From: JAZGGS01 sp963714405
GTDB lineage: Bacteria; Bacteroidota; Ignavibacteria; Ignavibacteriales; Ignavibacteriaceae
DNA: 64,000 bases
Direction of reading: 5' to 3'
NCBI GenBank assembly: GCA_963714405.1
Contig: CAVQOH010000003.1
Coordinates: 89,936 to 153,935, forward strand
Shown: piece by piece, positions 29,078 through 38,769 of the stretch
How the letters are laid out: each line of letters starts with the position of its first letter
How positions within the stretch are numbered: position 1 is the first letter of the stretch
Program-made: the position numbers and the translations under genes
The notes under the pieces: generated by a model
What the model saw: only the letters and a program-made list of their open reading frames with translations
What the model was told of the DNA's origin: nothing
The model's database searches: none

Positions 29078-31648
29078 ATGATCACAAAGCATTCGGTGGG
29101 TTCTTTACTTGCGTTTACGGTTATGATTTTTATGTTTTTAAATGTTACCCTTGCACAAAGTGCAACAGAAGAATTATGGAATGATGTTTCAGAAACATCA
29201 ATTCAACCTCTAGGAGAACGTTATATAATTCCGCAATCTTACAGAACCCTTGAGATGGATTTTCAGGCAATGCAAAATTTTCTAAACAATGTACCCTCTG
29301 AGGAGATTATTAAAGTTAAAAATTCATCTTTTATTTTTGCCCTGCCATTACCAAACGGAACGTTTACACATTTTAAAATTGTTGAATCACCTGTAATGGA
29401 AGAAGAGCTTGCAATCAAATATCCGGATATTAAAACATACCTTGGTCAAGGAATTGATGAAACGACTTCGTCAGTTCGCTTTGATATTACACCTAATGGA
29501 TTTCATGCAATTATATTTTCAGTAAATGGAACAGTTTATATTGATCCGTACAGTATGGGAGATATCAATAATTACATTTGCTACTATAAAAAAGATTTCA
29601 AGCCTACTGATGATCAACTTAATGCATCCTGCGAAGTATTAGGTTTAGAATCTGCAATGGCGTTAGAACTTAAAGAGCTAGTTGCAAATGGTGAAGATGT
29701 TTTAACCGGAGAAGAATTGCGAACGTACCGCCTTGCATGTGCTGCAACAGGTGAATATACAATCTTTCATGGAGGAACCGTAGCTTCGGGATTAGCTGCA
29801 GTGGTAACGGCAATTAACCGTGTAAACGGGGTATATGAAAAGGAAATTGCTGTTAGAATGGTACTTATTGCAAATAATGATTTGCTAATTTACACTGATC
29901 CAAATACTGATCCGTATAGTAATTTTAGCGGAGGACAAATGCTAGGGCAAAACCAGACAAATATTGATGCGGTAATTGGTTCTGCAAATTATGATTTTGG
30001 GCACGTGTTTAGCACAGGTGGAGGAGGCGTTGCTTTTCTTTCCGTTATTTGTATAAACGGATTTAAGGCACAAGGCGTCACGGGGCTCTCAAATCCAATA
30101 GGTGATCCGTTTTATATAGATTATGTTGCTCACGAAATGGGTCATCAATTCGGAGGAAATCATACATTTAATGGTAATGCAGGAGCCTGCAGCGGTGGAA
30201 ACAGAAATGCCGGTACAGCTTATGAACCAGGAAGTGGAAGTACAATTCAAGCATATGCTGGAATTTGCGGCAGCCAAAACCTTCAAAGCAATAGTGATCC
30301 TTATTTTCACAATATCAGTTTTGTAGAAATGGTAAACTATACAACAAACAGCGGTGGAAATTCATGCCCGGTTATCACTTCAACTGGTAACAGCACGCCA
30401 ATTGTTGATGCAGGAATTGGTGGATTTACAATTCCAATTGGTACACCTTTTATTTTAACAGGCTCTGCAACAGATCCAGATGGAGATACACTAACTTATA
30501 ACTGGGAAGAATTTGATCTTGGACCTGCAGGACACCCCAACAGCCCATCTGGAAACGCTCCAATATTCAGAAGTTTTAATGCAACACTTAATCCCTGGAG
30601 AACTTTCCCTAAACTAAATGATCTGCTAAACAACACACAGACAATTGGAGAAATATTACCCACTTATACAAGAACTTTAAAATTCAGATTAACAGTTAGA
30701 GATAATAGAGCTGGCGGTGGCGGTGTTAGTTATGATGAAATTCAATTTAGTGTTACTGATGCAGCAGGACCTTTCCTTGTAACTGCTCCAAACACTTCGG
30801 TTACGTGGCAGGGTAATACTTCACAAACTATAACCTGGGATGTAGCCAATACAAGCGTAGGACCTGTAAATGCTGTTAATGTAAATATTTTATTATCAAC
30901 AGATGGAGGAAACACATATTCTGAAATTCTGGCATCAAGCACTGCTAACGATGGAAGTGAAACTCTGCAGATTCCAAATATTCCTACCACCCAGGCAAGA
31001 ATTAAAGTTGAAGCCTCAAATAATATCTTTTTTGATATCTCAAATGAAAACTTTACAATTGAAGATAATCCAATTCCTGTAGAACTTTCTTCATTCGTGG
31101 TGTTAAATACAGAAGAAGGAGCATTATTGAAATGGACTACAATTACAGAAACTAACAATGCCGGATTTGGAATAGAAAGAAGTATTAATAACTCAGATTA
31201 TACCGAATTATCTTTTATTGATGGACATGGAACTTCAATTATAGTGAATGATTATAGTTATATAGATAAAACTGTTAAACCAGGCATTTACTATTACAGG
31301 TTGAAACAAATTGATTTAGATGGTTCTTTTAATTATTCAAATATCGTTGAAGTAGATATAAACGCTCCATCAGCATTTATGCTTTCACAGAATTTCCCAA
31401 ATCCATTTAACCCATCAACAAATATAAAATTTTCACTTCCTGTTGATTCAAAAGTTACATTAAACCTTTACAACACTTTAGGTGAAAAGATTGATGGTTT
31501 AGTTGATAGGAATTTGAGTATAGGTCATCATCAAATTAATTTTGATGCTGCAAATCTTTCAAATGGAATTTACTATTATACAATTCATGCTCAAGGAAAG
31601 GATGGCTCTACGTTTAGTAAAACGAAAAAAATGGTGTTAATAAAATAG
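29078..31648 (+). CDS. Secreted reprolysin-like zinc metalloprotease with T9SS sorting domain
   Basis: An 856-residue protein. The signal peptide ends near L-A-Q at ~26. A pro-domain runs to ~200 (with D-I-T-P-N-G-F-H-A). The protease domain has the metzincin site H-E-M-G-H-Q-F-G-G-N-H near residue 352. Ig/PKD-like segments follow, with D-P-D-G-D-T-L-T-Y-N-W. A fibronectin-like stretch contains V-E-L-S-S-F. The C-terminal T9SS domain has F-P-N-P-F-N-P-S-T and ends K-K-M-V-L-I-K. This order matches the M12B-like secreted peptidases frequent in gliding or biomass-degrading Bacteroidota. The substrate is unknown. Confidence 0.93.
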   Translation: MITKHSVGSLLAFTVMIFMFLNVTLAQSATEELWNDVSETSIQPLGERYIIPQSYRTLEMDFQAMQNFLNNVPSEEIIKVKNSSFIFALPLPNGTFTHFKIVESPVMEEELAIKYPDIKTYLGQGIDETTSSVRFDITPNGFHAIIFSVNGTVYIDPYSMGDINNYICYYKKDFKPTDDQLNASCEVLGLESAMALELKELVANGEDVLTGEELRTYRLACAATGEYTIFHGGTVASGLAAVVTAINRVNGVYEKEIAVRMVLIANNDLLIYTDPNTDPYSNFSGGQMLGQNQTNIDAVIGSANYDFGHVFSTGGGGVAFLSVICINGFKAQGVTGLSNPIGDPFYIDYVAHEMGHQFGGNHTFNGNAGACSGGNRNAGTAYEPGSGSTIQAYAGICGSQNLQSNSDPYFHNISFVEMVNYTTNSGGNSCPVITSTGNSTPIVDAGIGGFTIPIGTPFILTGSATDPDGDTLTYNWEEFDLGPAGHPNSPSGNAPIFRSFNATLNPWRTFPKLNDLLNNTQTIGEILPTYTRTLKFRLTVRDNRAGGGGVSYDEIQFSVTDAAGPFLVTAPNTSVTWQGNTSQTITWDVANTSVGPVNAVNVNILLSTDGGNTYSEILASSTANDGSETLQIPNIPTTQARIKVEASNNIFFDISNENFTIEDNPIPVELSSFVVLNTEEGALLKWTTITETNNAGFGIERSINNSDYTELSFIDGHGTSIIVNDYSYIDKTVKPGIYYYRLKQIDLDGSFNYSNIVEVDINAPSAFMLSQNFPNPFNPSTNIKFSLPVDSKVTLNLYNTLGEKIDGLVDRNLSIGHHQINFDAANLSNGIYYYTIHAQGKDGSTFSKTKKMVLIK

Positions 31649-31673
31649 AAAACAGTATAATATAAAAATTAAT

Positions 31674-31697
31674 AAAGGCGATCTAATGATCGCCTTT
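31674..31697. terminator. Terminator between convergent genes
   Basis: A perfect 10-bp stem, AAAGGCGATC/GATCGCCTTT, with a TAAT loop. It is followed on the + strand by a T-rich tail. It lies between the stop of the reprolysin gene (31648) and the stop of the PNGase F-like gene (31733). It probably serves the + gene and may serve both. Confidence 0.85.
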
Positions 31698-31732
31698 TCT
31701 TTGTAAAGGAAAATGCTTTATAGCAAATAAAA

Positions 31733-33070
31733 CTATTTCATTAAAATCATTTTATTTGAAATTACTGCATCACCAGCAAAAAGGGTATAGATATAAACAC
31801 CACTTGTTAAATTTGTTGCATCGAAAGAAACACTGTGTATTCCCGCTTTGACAGAGCCATCATAGAGAGTTGCAACCAAATTGCCCAGCGGATCGTAAAC
31901 ATTCAATTTAACAATTCCTGTTTCGGGTATTTTGAAAGTAATTTCTGTAACAGGATTAAATGGATTTGGATAGTTTTGTAAAAGTAAATATTCATCTAAA
32001 ATATCAAAGTTAATCTCATCAACATTTACCGGTGTATCAGAATAGTAAATAAGCTGAGACTGAATTGTATAATGCGGCTCGGTATGTCCGCTATAATTGT
32101 AATTACAATCAGGACAAGTTACACCTGAAACACAATCCGGATTATTAGGTCTGCAAAAATTTTCATAAGGTTTTATATTATAATCTAGTGTTATGGATTG
32201 ACCGGGTATAACATTAGTTGTAATATCATTATCCCAGGGTATAACACTTTGCCCGGGACACCAGCCTGCCCTGTTGTATTGCCATGTTCCGCCCTGAGGA
32301 CTGCAGGGGTTTGCAGCACAATCAGTCCGCCAAAGGATGTGAAAAACAGAATCCGGTCCTACATCAACTGAATGCCAAAGTTGAGAAAATTCTGCGGCAT
32401 TCTGTGTGTTCCCCTGCCCATGACCGGTTGTAATGACTCTTAATTTTACCTTATCTGCATTATCGTCAATTAATATATCCATCGGATATAGTTTTGACTC
32501 AACAGGTCTTGATGAATCACCAATTACTGCATAAGAATACTGCCATAAATTAACTATTTTATATGGATAGAATTCCGGCTCACCTTCAACAAATGCAAAC
32601 TCGATAGTAACAAGCCAGCCTCTAGCATCTCCTATCCAGCTCTCAATGTAACTTCCAAAACTAACTTCATCATGCAATAATGTTGCGTAGTCTGTTACAT
32701 CAATGATCCATGTACAAGTCCCGGGATAACCGCCGCCAACAATATTATACGGAGTTATAACTCTAGCTATTTCGAAGGATGTTGAATCAGCATCGTTGTA
32801 AACTTTCACCCATCCAAGTCTATCCCAGGGATCGCAGCCCGCAGCAGGACAGCCAATTGTGTAATACATTAAAATTTGATTATAAGATATGCTCGTTCCT
32901 GGTAATTGAAATGTATCACGATGTTCAGTTGCCCAATTGTGGTACTCCTGGTTATACGTCATCACCCATGTTGTATCACCCGGATCAGCTAATAAATTAC
33001 CAGATGATAGTGTAATTATTACAAAGGTGAGAAAACATATTAAGAAAGTGTTACGCATTATTTTTTTCAT
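31733..33070 (-). CDS. PNGase F-like peptide-N-glycosidase with T9SS sorting domain
   Basis: A 445-residue secreted protein. The signal peptide ends near L-L-A-D at ~29. The middle matches the two-lobed PNGase F fold: W-D-R-L-G-W-V-K-V in the N-terminal lobe, then T-T-G-H-G-Q-G-N, A-A-E-F, L-W-R-T-D-C, P-Q-G-G-T-W and R-A-G-W-C-P-G in the C-terminal lobe. Many cysteines suggest disulfides. The C-terminal ~85 residues are a T9SS domain (Y-P-N-P-F-N-P-V-T, ending K-M-I-L-M-K). The enzyme family removes N-glycans from glycoproteins; activity here is inferred. Confidence 0.88.
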   Translation of the reverse strand: MKKIMRNTFLICFLTFVIITLSSGNLLADPGDTTWVMTYNQEYHNWATEHRDTFQLPGTSISYNQILMYYTIGCPAAGCDPWDRLGWVKVYNDADSTSFEIARVITPYNIVGGGYPGTCTWIIDVTDYATLLHDEVSFGSYIESWIGDARGWLVTIEFAFVEGEPEFYPYKIVNLWQYSYAVIGDSSRPVESKLYPMDILIDDNADKVKLRVITTGHGQGNTQNAAEFSQLWHSVDVGPDSVFHILWRTDCAANPCSPQGGTWQYNRAGWCPGQSVIPWDNDITTNVIPGQSITLDYNIKPYENFCRPNNPDCVSGVTCPDCNYNYSGHTEPHYTIQSQLIYYSDTPVNVDEINFDILDEYLLLQNYPNPFNPVTEITFKIPETGIVKLNVYDPLGNLVATLYDGSVKAGIHSVSFDATNLTSGVYIYTLFAGDAVISNKMILMK

Positions 33071-33168
33071 AACATATCTTTCATTTATTGGAAGGTTGAT
33101 ACTAAAATAGAAATAGTGGATGAAAATTACAATTTACACACGCAAAATAGCGCATAAGCAATCATAAA

Positions 33169-36100
33169 TTAATTTAAATCGCTAATTCTGCAAATTGATT
33201 TAAAGTTACAATAGTTACAAACTTTTTTGTCTCTGTCTTCTAATTCAGATAAATGAAAATTACCATTGCTGATTTCTGAAACATATTTTTTTATTGATTC
33301 CAGGCAAACTTCAATAAGTTTTTCCGAATTACTTTTTTGTTTTTCATAATACTCAGTTGTTTCATTTTGTTTAGCGTTTCTACTGCCAACAAGTTTTTTC
33401 CCAAAATCCTTTACTGAATATTTAAGTGAATAAATTTCAGCTCCGTATGGCTGATAATCTTTATTTTGCTGTGCATTAATAAACTTCTTAGCCGCATAAA
33501 GGTATAGCGGCAATTGAAGCGAAAGACCTGTTTGCAAATCACTTGTTGAAGGTTTTGATCCTCCTAATTTGTAATCAATAACTTTTATAGCTTTTTGGTT
33601 TTCATTAATATCTATTCTATCAATTTTTCCTCTCAGTTTTATTTCTTCCAGTTTAAATTCTTGTGTTAGGATATTATTAATTTTTCCAAAAGCAAGCTCA
33701 AAATATTCAGGAATAAAACCATCATCATTATTTCTTTCTGCTAAAAGAAACTTATAAAGCAGTGAGAGTTCCTTTTTACTGTTAAATCCAAATAGTTTTT
33801 CTTTATCATAAAAAGAATAAACTGAACTGTAACTTATTTCAGTATATTTTTTTTCTGCGATTGTGAACATTAGTTTTTTTGCCTGATTAAATTCCTGGTC
33901 ACTACATCCCTTTAGGTTAAGATTTCCTTCTTTCAAAGAGGTATAAAACTCATACAGAATAACATGTAAAAGAGAACCCAATTCTAAAGCTTCAAGTTCT
34001 TCCGAAGGTTCCTCAATTACAGATAAATTTAAAACTCTTTCTGCAAAGTATTTGTAGGGGCATTTTGCATATGTTTCCAGTTGAGTTGCTGAAAATTGCC
34101 GATCAGCCAATGCATTTATTTTCTTTTTCAGTTCTTCAGTAAGTTCATTTTTAATTTTCCCTGTAAATGATGAATCACCGAATGGATCATTAACTCTTTG
34201 TTGATCTATTTTGATGGCTTTCTTTATTTCCTGAAGATCTACATCATTAGTTAATATTTTTTCAATTGATTTAAAGTTTTCCAGGGAAGTTTCACCAATA
34301 ATTCTTAATTGTTCTTCTTTTGAAAAAATTAAATTTTCAAAATCTGTTTCATCTTTTTCTGAATGGAGGAACAAATCTTTGAACTCTGTTAGAAAATTTG
34401 ATGCCACTAATTCCGTTTTATCATCAAATAAAGGTCTTGTTAAATAAAGATGTTTTTTCCAGGTACAAAGTGCCTGGTAAAAATGGTATCTCTGCTCAGT
34501 CTGATTTTTTTCTTCCTCTTTTATGAACGAACCTGAAAAGAAAATTTCTGGAAAAAACCTGGTAGGGAAATCACCATCATTCAAACCACCGATAAAAAGA
34601 TAATCAAAATTCAAACCTCTTATTTCGTTCAGCGTTGTAACTAATACACCATAACCAGGAACTTCTTTAACGTTGTACCTTGAAAAAAGAGAAAATGTTT
34701 TTAACTGGTTAATAAAAAATTTTAACGGAAACTTTTTTTCTTTTCCATATTCTGTTTTAAAAAGTAAAGCTAATTCTTCTAAATTATTAAGCATAGTTGT
34801 TAATGCTTTAATATCTTTTTCAACATTTTCCTTTCTTCCGTTTATAATTTTTAATGGATAACCCATTTCAAAAACGAGATTTTTAACGTTACGGTAAAAC
34901 TCTTGAAAGCTCAATAAATTACTGAACGGCTTTAATCTTTTGTATATCATATCAATATCAATTAAAGCTTTTTTATAATCTGCATGGTGATGAGAATAAT
35001 TATTTGCAGTGAGTTTAGTAAATGATTTTTTTTGTATAGCATCACTTAAACGGCTTTTCCAGTTCTGAAAACCCGATATAATTTTAAGTTCCGCTGAAAC
35101 TCTAAGCAGATTGGAAAGATCTATCTCATGCTTATCAATAAAAAAGCTTTCATAAGCACGGAAAATATTTTTGTAATAAAAATCGTTACCAAGAATTTCC
35201 AGCATGTTTATTATTGCAATAATTGGCTGAGAAGTTGCTAGTGAAAATCTGTCTGTAAGGTTAAACGGGATTCCATATTGCTCAAACTTATCTCTTATTA
35301 CCGGTGAATATTTATCAATTAAATTAAATGCAACACAAATGGAAGAAGGTTCAGTTTGTTTTATTAGTAAATTTTTTATCTCCTTTGCAACTAATTCTAT
35401 TTCTTTTTGCCTGCTGCCCGCAGTAATTGTTGTAATTTTATTTTTAAATCCGGTTATTTTCTTTTCAGGTTGAAGAAACAGTCTGCTTCTAATATTTTTT
35501 ACAAACGGTGTATGAATGCTTTTTGAATCATCTTTAATTTCTTTAAATCCCTTTGTAACAAAATTATTGTAGCATTTATCAAGATGTAAAAATAATGAGG
35601 GATTGTATTTGTAATAATCAAAAATTAGATGGAGATCCAAACCTTTTATTTCTGAAGTCTGGTTGATTATTTCAATTTCAGGTTTTGTAAATTCATCAAA
35701 TCCATTCAGTATAACTAGTTTTATTTCTTTATACTTTTTATAGAAACTTTCTGAAAACTTTTTGCCGCTAAGTTCATTTAACTCTTTGTATATATCACCA
35801 ATTTCTTTTGCAGGCAGCTTTGATATTTTTTGCTGGTACAGCTTATAAACTTCAGCAATATCTTTTGCTTTTAATTTTTCTGTACCGCTTAATACAACTG
35901 ATTCATTTAATACATCCTGCGGAGTTATTCCATGCTTTTTATATTCTGAAATAACATTCTTCACTCTTTCAAGAGTTCCAAAAGGTATTCCTGCGCTGTA
36001 TTGTGAAAAATATCTTAATTTCTTTTTTTCAAAACACTGGTTTAATATTATTATTGATGCTTCATCTTTAATAAGATTTGCTTCTAACCCGGCTTCAGAA

Positions 36101-36312
36101 AGCAATGTAGAAGCTAAAGTTCCTATAGTTTCTATTTGCAAACCTGATGATGTTTTATTTGGTGATAAGGAAACTAATTCGCGTTTTAAATATCTTATTT
36201 TACGTTTTGTTGGAACTATAAACAGTGCTTCATTCAATTTGCCTGATTTGATTTTTTCATTCACTAAAAAATCAAGGTCAATTTTATCAATATTACATTT
36301 TGTTAGAATCAT
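33169..36312 (-). CDS. AddB-like PD-(D/E)XK nuclease family protein
   Basis: A 1,047-residue protein. The N-terminal part begins I-V-P-T-K-R-K-I-R-Y and has the layout of an inactivated UvrD-like helicase, as in AddB. The C-terminal nuclease domain (from ~790) starts S-A-T-Q-L-E-T-Y-A-K-C-P-Y-K-Y-F. It has G-K-I-D-R-I-D and V-I-D-Y-K-L-G as active-site strands, then L-Q-L-P-L-Y. It ends with C-N-Y-C-N-F-K-S-I-C. Together with the earlier Cys this makes four ligands for the AddB-type [4Fe-4S] staple. A role in double-strand-break processing is inferred. No AddA/UvrD partner is in the window. It overlaps the CYTH gene by 1 nt. Confidence 0.82.
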   Translation of the reverse strand: MILTKCNIDKIDLDFLVNEKIKSGKLNEALFIVPTKRKIRYLKRELVSLSPNKTSSGLQIETIGTLASTLLSEAGLEANLIKDEASIIILNQCFEKKKLRYFSQYSAGIPFGTLERVKNVISEYKKHGITPQDVLNESVVLSGTEKLKAKDIAEVYKLYQQKISKLPAKEIGDIYKELNELSGKKFSESFYKKYKEIKLVILNGFDEFTKPEIEIINQTSEIKGLDLHLIFDYYKYNPSLFLHLDKCYNNFVTKGFKEIKDDSKSIHTPFVKNIRSRLFLQPEKKITGFKNKITTITAGSRQKEIELVAKEIKNLLIKQTEPSSICVAFNLIDKYSPVIRDKFEQYGIPFNLTDRFSLATSQPIIAIINMLEILGNDFYYKNIFRAYESFFIDKHEIDLSNLLRVSAELKIISGFQNWKSRLSDAIQKKSFTKLTANNYSHHHADYKKALIDIDMIYKRLKPFSNLLSFQEFYRNVKNLVFEMGYPLKIINGRKENVEKDIKALTTMLNNLEELALLFKTEYGKEKKFPLKFFINQLKTFSLFSRYNVKEVPGYGVLVTTLNEIRGLNFDYLFIGGLNDGDFPTRFFPEIFFSGSFIKEEEKNQTEQRYHFYQALCTWKKHLYLTRPLFDDKTELVASNFLTEFKDLFLHSEKDETDFENLIFSKEEQLRIIGETSLENFKSIEKILTNDVDLQEIKKAIKIDQQRVNDPFGDSSFTGKIKNELTEELKKKINALADRQFSATQLETYAKCPYKYFAERVLNLSVIEEPSEELEALELGSLLHVILYEFYTSLKEGNLNLKGCSDQEFNQAKKLMFTIAEKKYTEISYSSVYSFYDKEKLFGFNSKKELSLLYKFLLAERNNDDGFIPEYFELAFGKINNILTQEFKLEEIKLRGKIDRIDINENQKAIKVIDYKLGGSKPSTSDLQTGLSLQLPLYLYAAKKFINAQQNKDYQPYGAEIYSLKYSVKDFGKKLVGSRNAKQNETTEYYEKQKSNSEKLIEVCLESIKKYVSEISNGNFHLSELEDRDKKVCNYCNFKSICRISDLN

Positions 36313-36818
36313 TAACTTTTTAATTCAGCAATTAAATTTTTATAGGATTTTCTAATCTGTTTAGATAAATCAAGATTAAGCAGTTTTACGATTTCATCAA
36401 ACCTCTTTTTAGCTTCTTCTTTATCATCAAATGACAGAGTTTCTAGTTCAAGAAAGTTTCCGAGCCGTTTCACATTATCAAGGTGAATTCTTGTATTATT
36501 AAACCAATATAAAGTTCTTTCCTTCTCAACAATTTCATCAACTAAAAATATTTTGGCTAAAAATTCCTCAGGATTATCGCTTTCAATTTTAAGCAGATAA
36601 AAATCAGACCAGCGGTTTGCAGAATTTTCATCTCTATTATAAAAAATTAAAGTTTTATTTCCGTTTTCCAATCTCAATTTTAATAAACCATTTGGAATTT
36701 TATAATAAACATCTTTTTGAATTAATATATTATCTTTTCTAGCATTCAGAGACCGTAATTTATCAATCAGAAAATCAAATGATTCAATTTTTATTTTAAG
36801 TTCCAGATTTATCGGCAA
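36312..36818 (-). CDS. CYTH-domain protein (class IV cyclase/triphosphatase-like)
   Basis: A 168-residue protein. It begins with I-N-L-E-L-K-I-K, a variant of the CYTH E-x-E-x-K signature, followed by the expected K-L-R-L-E-N, Y-N-R and R-I-H-L-D-N-V-K-R-L-G-N-F-L-E-L-E strands of the triphosphate tunnel fold. Members hydrolyse or cyclise nucleotide or inorganic triphosphates; which applies here cannot be said. It is the first gene of a two-gene unit with the AddB-like nuclease. Confidence 0.82.
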   Translation of the reverse strand: MPINLELKIKIESFDFLIDKLRSLNARKDNILIQKDVYYKIPNGLLKLRLENGNKTLIFYNRDENSANRWSDFYLLKIESDNPEEFLAKIFLVDEIVEKERTLYWFNNTRIHLDNVKRLGNFLELETLSFDDKEEAKKRFDEIVKLLNLDLSKQIRKSYKNLIAELKS

Positions 36819-36958
36819 TATTTTCTCCCGGTTTTCATCTAAAAGTTACTTATTCTAAAATCAGATAGTTAAAAATACTACTAATTTTTAGTACGATTAA
36901 AATTGTTGTTGCTATTCTGCCACATAATTATATTTTAGTGATAAAGATCTGGTAAAAT

Positions 36959-37603
36959 ATGTTAAAGATAATAATTTCAATATTATTGGCAGTTTCATTT
37001 TATGGAAGCCATGCGCAGGGAATTGGAGAGTTAGTGCCTAACCCACCTCCTGAAATTTTTCCGGCAAATTCTTGGGGCTTTGATGTTTTGATTGGTGAAA
37101 GTGGTTTTGGAATTGGTGGATTCTACCGCCAGGAATTATCAACTAAGATTGCAGTCTTTGGAAATCTTTCCTTTTCTGAAGCAAAAGATGAAAGGGAATT
37201 TGAATATATTGATTACTTTGGAAACACTTTTACTGTTGGCAAGAAAAACAGAATTTTTCAAATACCAATTACCTTTGGCGCTCAATATCGATTATTTGAA
37301 TCAGAACTTACCGATAATTTAAGACCATACTTAAATGCAGCAGTTGGACCAAGTATTGTACTTACTACACCCTACAGCGAAGAATTCTTTAAAGCTTTTG
37401 GTGATGCTGTTGTAAAACTTGCTGCAGGCGGCTTTGTTGGGTTTGGTGCAAATTTTGGACTGGATAAATCAAACCTTATCGGGCTCAATTTCAGATATTA
37501 TTACATCCGGTTTTTTGACGGAGGAGTTGAAAGCTTGGAGGGAAGATTCAAAAAAACTATTGGCGGATTTTTTGTTACAATAAACTTCGGGTTTATGTAC
37601 TAA
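36959..37603 (+). CDS. Outer-membrane beta-barrel protein
   Basis: A 214-residue protein. The signal peptide ends S-H-A-Q near residue 20. The rest alternates short amphipathic strands (G-F-G-I-G-G-F-Y, I-T-F-G-A-Q-Y-R, V-G-F-G-A-N-F-G) and ends in a strand with a terminal aromatic residue (N-F-G-F-M-Y). This is typical of porin-like outer-membrane barrels recognised by BamA. No specific family was recognised. It stands alone, divergent from the CYTH gene. Confidence 0.75.
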   Translation: MLKIIISILLAVSFYGSHAQGIGELVPNPPPEIFPANSWGFDVLIGESGFGIGGFYRQELSTKIAVFGNLSFSEAKDEREFEYIDYFGNTFTVGKKNRIFQIPITFGAQYRLFESELTDNLRPYLNAAVGPSIVLTTPYSEEFFKAFGDAVVKLAAGGFVGFGANFGLDKSNLIGLNFRYYYIRFFDGGVESLEGRFKKTIGGFFVTINFGFMY

Positions 37604-37765
37604 AAAATAGTTTCTTTAAAAATCTGCTTCCCGGATTTTTTAACAATTTGTTAAGAATTAAAACAATTCTTCACTCAACTTATTTCCCTTCTTGATAAAG
37701 CAAATAAATTATTCTAAATTCATCGAGAATAATAATTTCAATAGTATATACTTGGATTTTTCCTT

Positions 37766-38629
37766 ATGAAATCATTACTTATCTTTTCTGCAATCTTCTT
37801 TCTTTTACCATTTTATAATCCCGCACAAGAGGTAGCACCTATGCAGGTTGGAAACACTTGGCTCTATGAAACTGATGCATTTGTAGAAAGATTCGAGATT
37901 GTTGATTCTGCTGTTATAGTTGATTCATTAGAATATTTTGAAATCAGTTCTAATTACGGTAAAGAAGAAACCAGGTACTTAAGATTGCGCAGTGATAATT
38001 CTTACGTTATTAAGGAAGATTCGACATTTCCCGGGCAGAATAACGAAAAAATTTTTTATAAAAAGAACGCTGTGCTTGGCCAATCCTGGCAGGTTGTAAT
38101 TCCAGGAATTTTTGATACAGTTATTTATACAATTACTGATACATTTTTTATTAACGTATTTGGTACACAGGTTATTGGTAAAACTCTTAACGAGGATTTT
38201 GGATTTTCAAACTGGGATTACATTTGGACTGAAAAATTTGGGAAAATCTCAAAGAAAAATCAGCAGGGTGAGGTTACTTACTCTTTAAGAGCTTGTGTTA
38301 TAAATGGTGTTGTTTACGGCGACACTAATTTTGCTGCGCTAAGTGTTAATACTTCCGAACCATTTTCTGTTTATAAATTGTATAGTAATTACCCAAACCC
38401 ATTCAATCCATCAACAAAAATTAAATACCAAATTCCAGAATTAAGTTTTGTTACACTGAAAGTTTACAACAATATTGGTGAGGAAATAAAAACACTGGTA
38501 AATGAACTGCAACCAGTGGGAATATACTCTGTTGAATTTAATGCAAAAGATTTACCAAGCGGGGTATACTTCTATACAATCACTGCAGGAAAATTTAGGG
38601 AGACTAAGAAGATGATTATATTGAAATAA
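37766..38629 (+). CDS. Secreted T9SS cargo protein, unknown function (paralogue A)
   Basis: A 287-residue protein. The signal peptide ends P-A-Q near residue 20. Residues ~21-200 form a beta-rich domain (M-Q-V-G-N-T-W-L-Y, then W-T-E-K-F-G-K) that recurs in the next gene. Residues ~203-287 are the T9SS sorting domain (Y-P-N-P-F-N-P-S-T, ending K-K-M-I-I-L-K). The last 156 nt of its sorting domain are almost identical to those of the next gene, although the N-terminal domains have diverged. No enzymatic motif is visible. Confidence 0.85.
   Translation: MKSLLIFSAIFFLLPFYNPAQEVAPMQVGNTWLYETDAFVERFEIVDSAVIVDSLEYFEISSNYGKEETRYLRLRSDNSYVIKEDSTFPGQNNEKIFYKKNAVLGQSWQVVIPGIFDTVIYTITDTFFINVFGTQVIGKTLNEDFGFSNWDYIWTEKFGKISKKNQQGEVTYSLRACVINGVVYGDTNFAALSVNTSEPFSVYKLYSNYPNPFNPSTKIKYQIPELSFVTLKVYNNIGEEIKTLVNELQPVGIYSVEFNAKDLPSGVYFYTITAGKFRETKKMIILK
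38459..38614 (+). repeat. Sorting-domain repeat, copy 1
   Basis: These 156 nt encode the second half of the T9SS sorting domain. They match 39469-39624 with only four differences by my reading (about 97% identity), at a constant offset of 1,010 nt. The flanking coding sequence is much more diverged. Confidence 0.92.
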
Positions 38630-38769
38630 TCATTGACAACTATCAGGAGCTATTTGATAAGGTATGATAATTATTTTATGCAATAATATTGACACGATAA
38701 AAAAATTAATGCACTTGTTGTAGGAAACGATTGAAATAATTAAATAATTTCAAAGTGGGGTGATCCATT

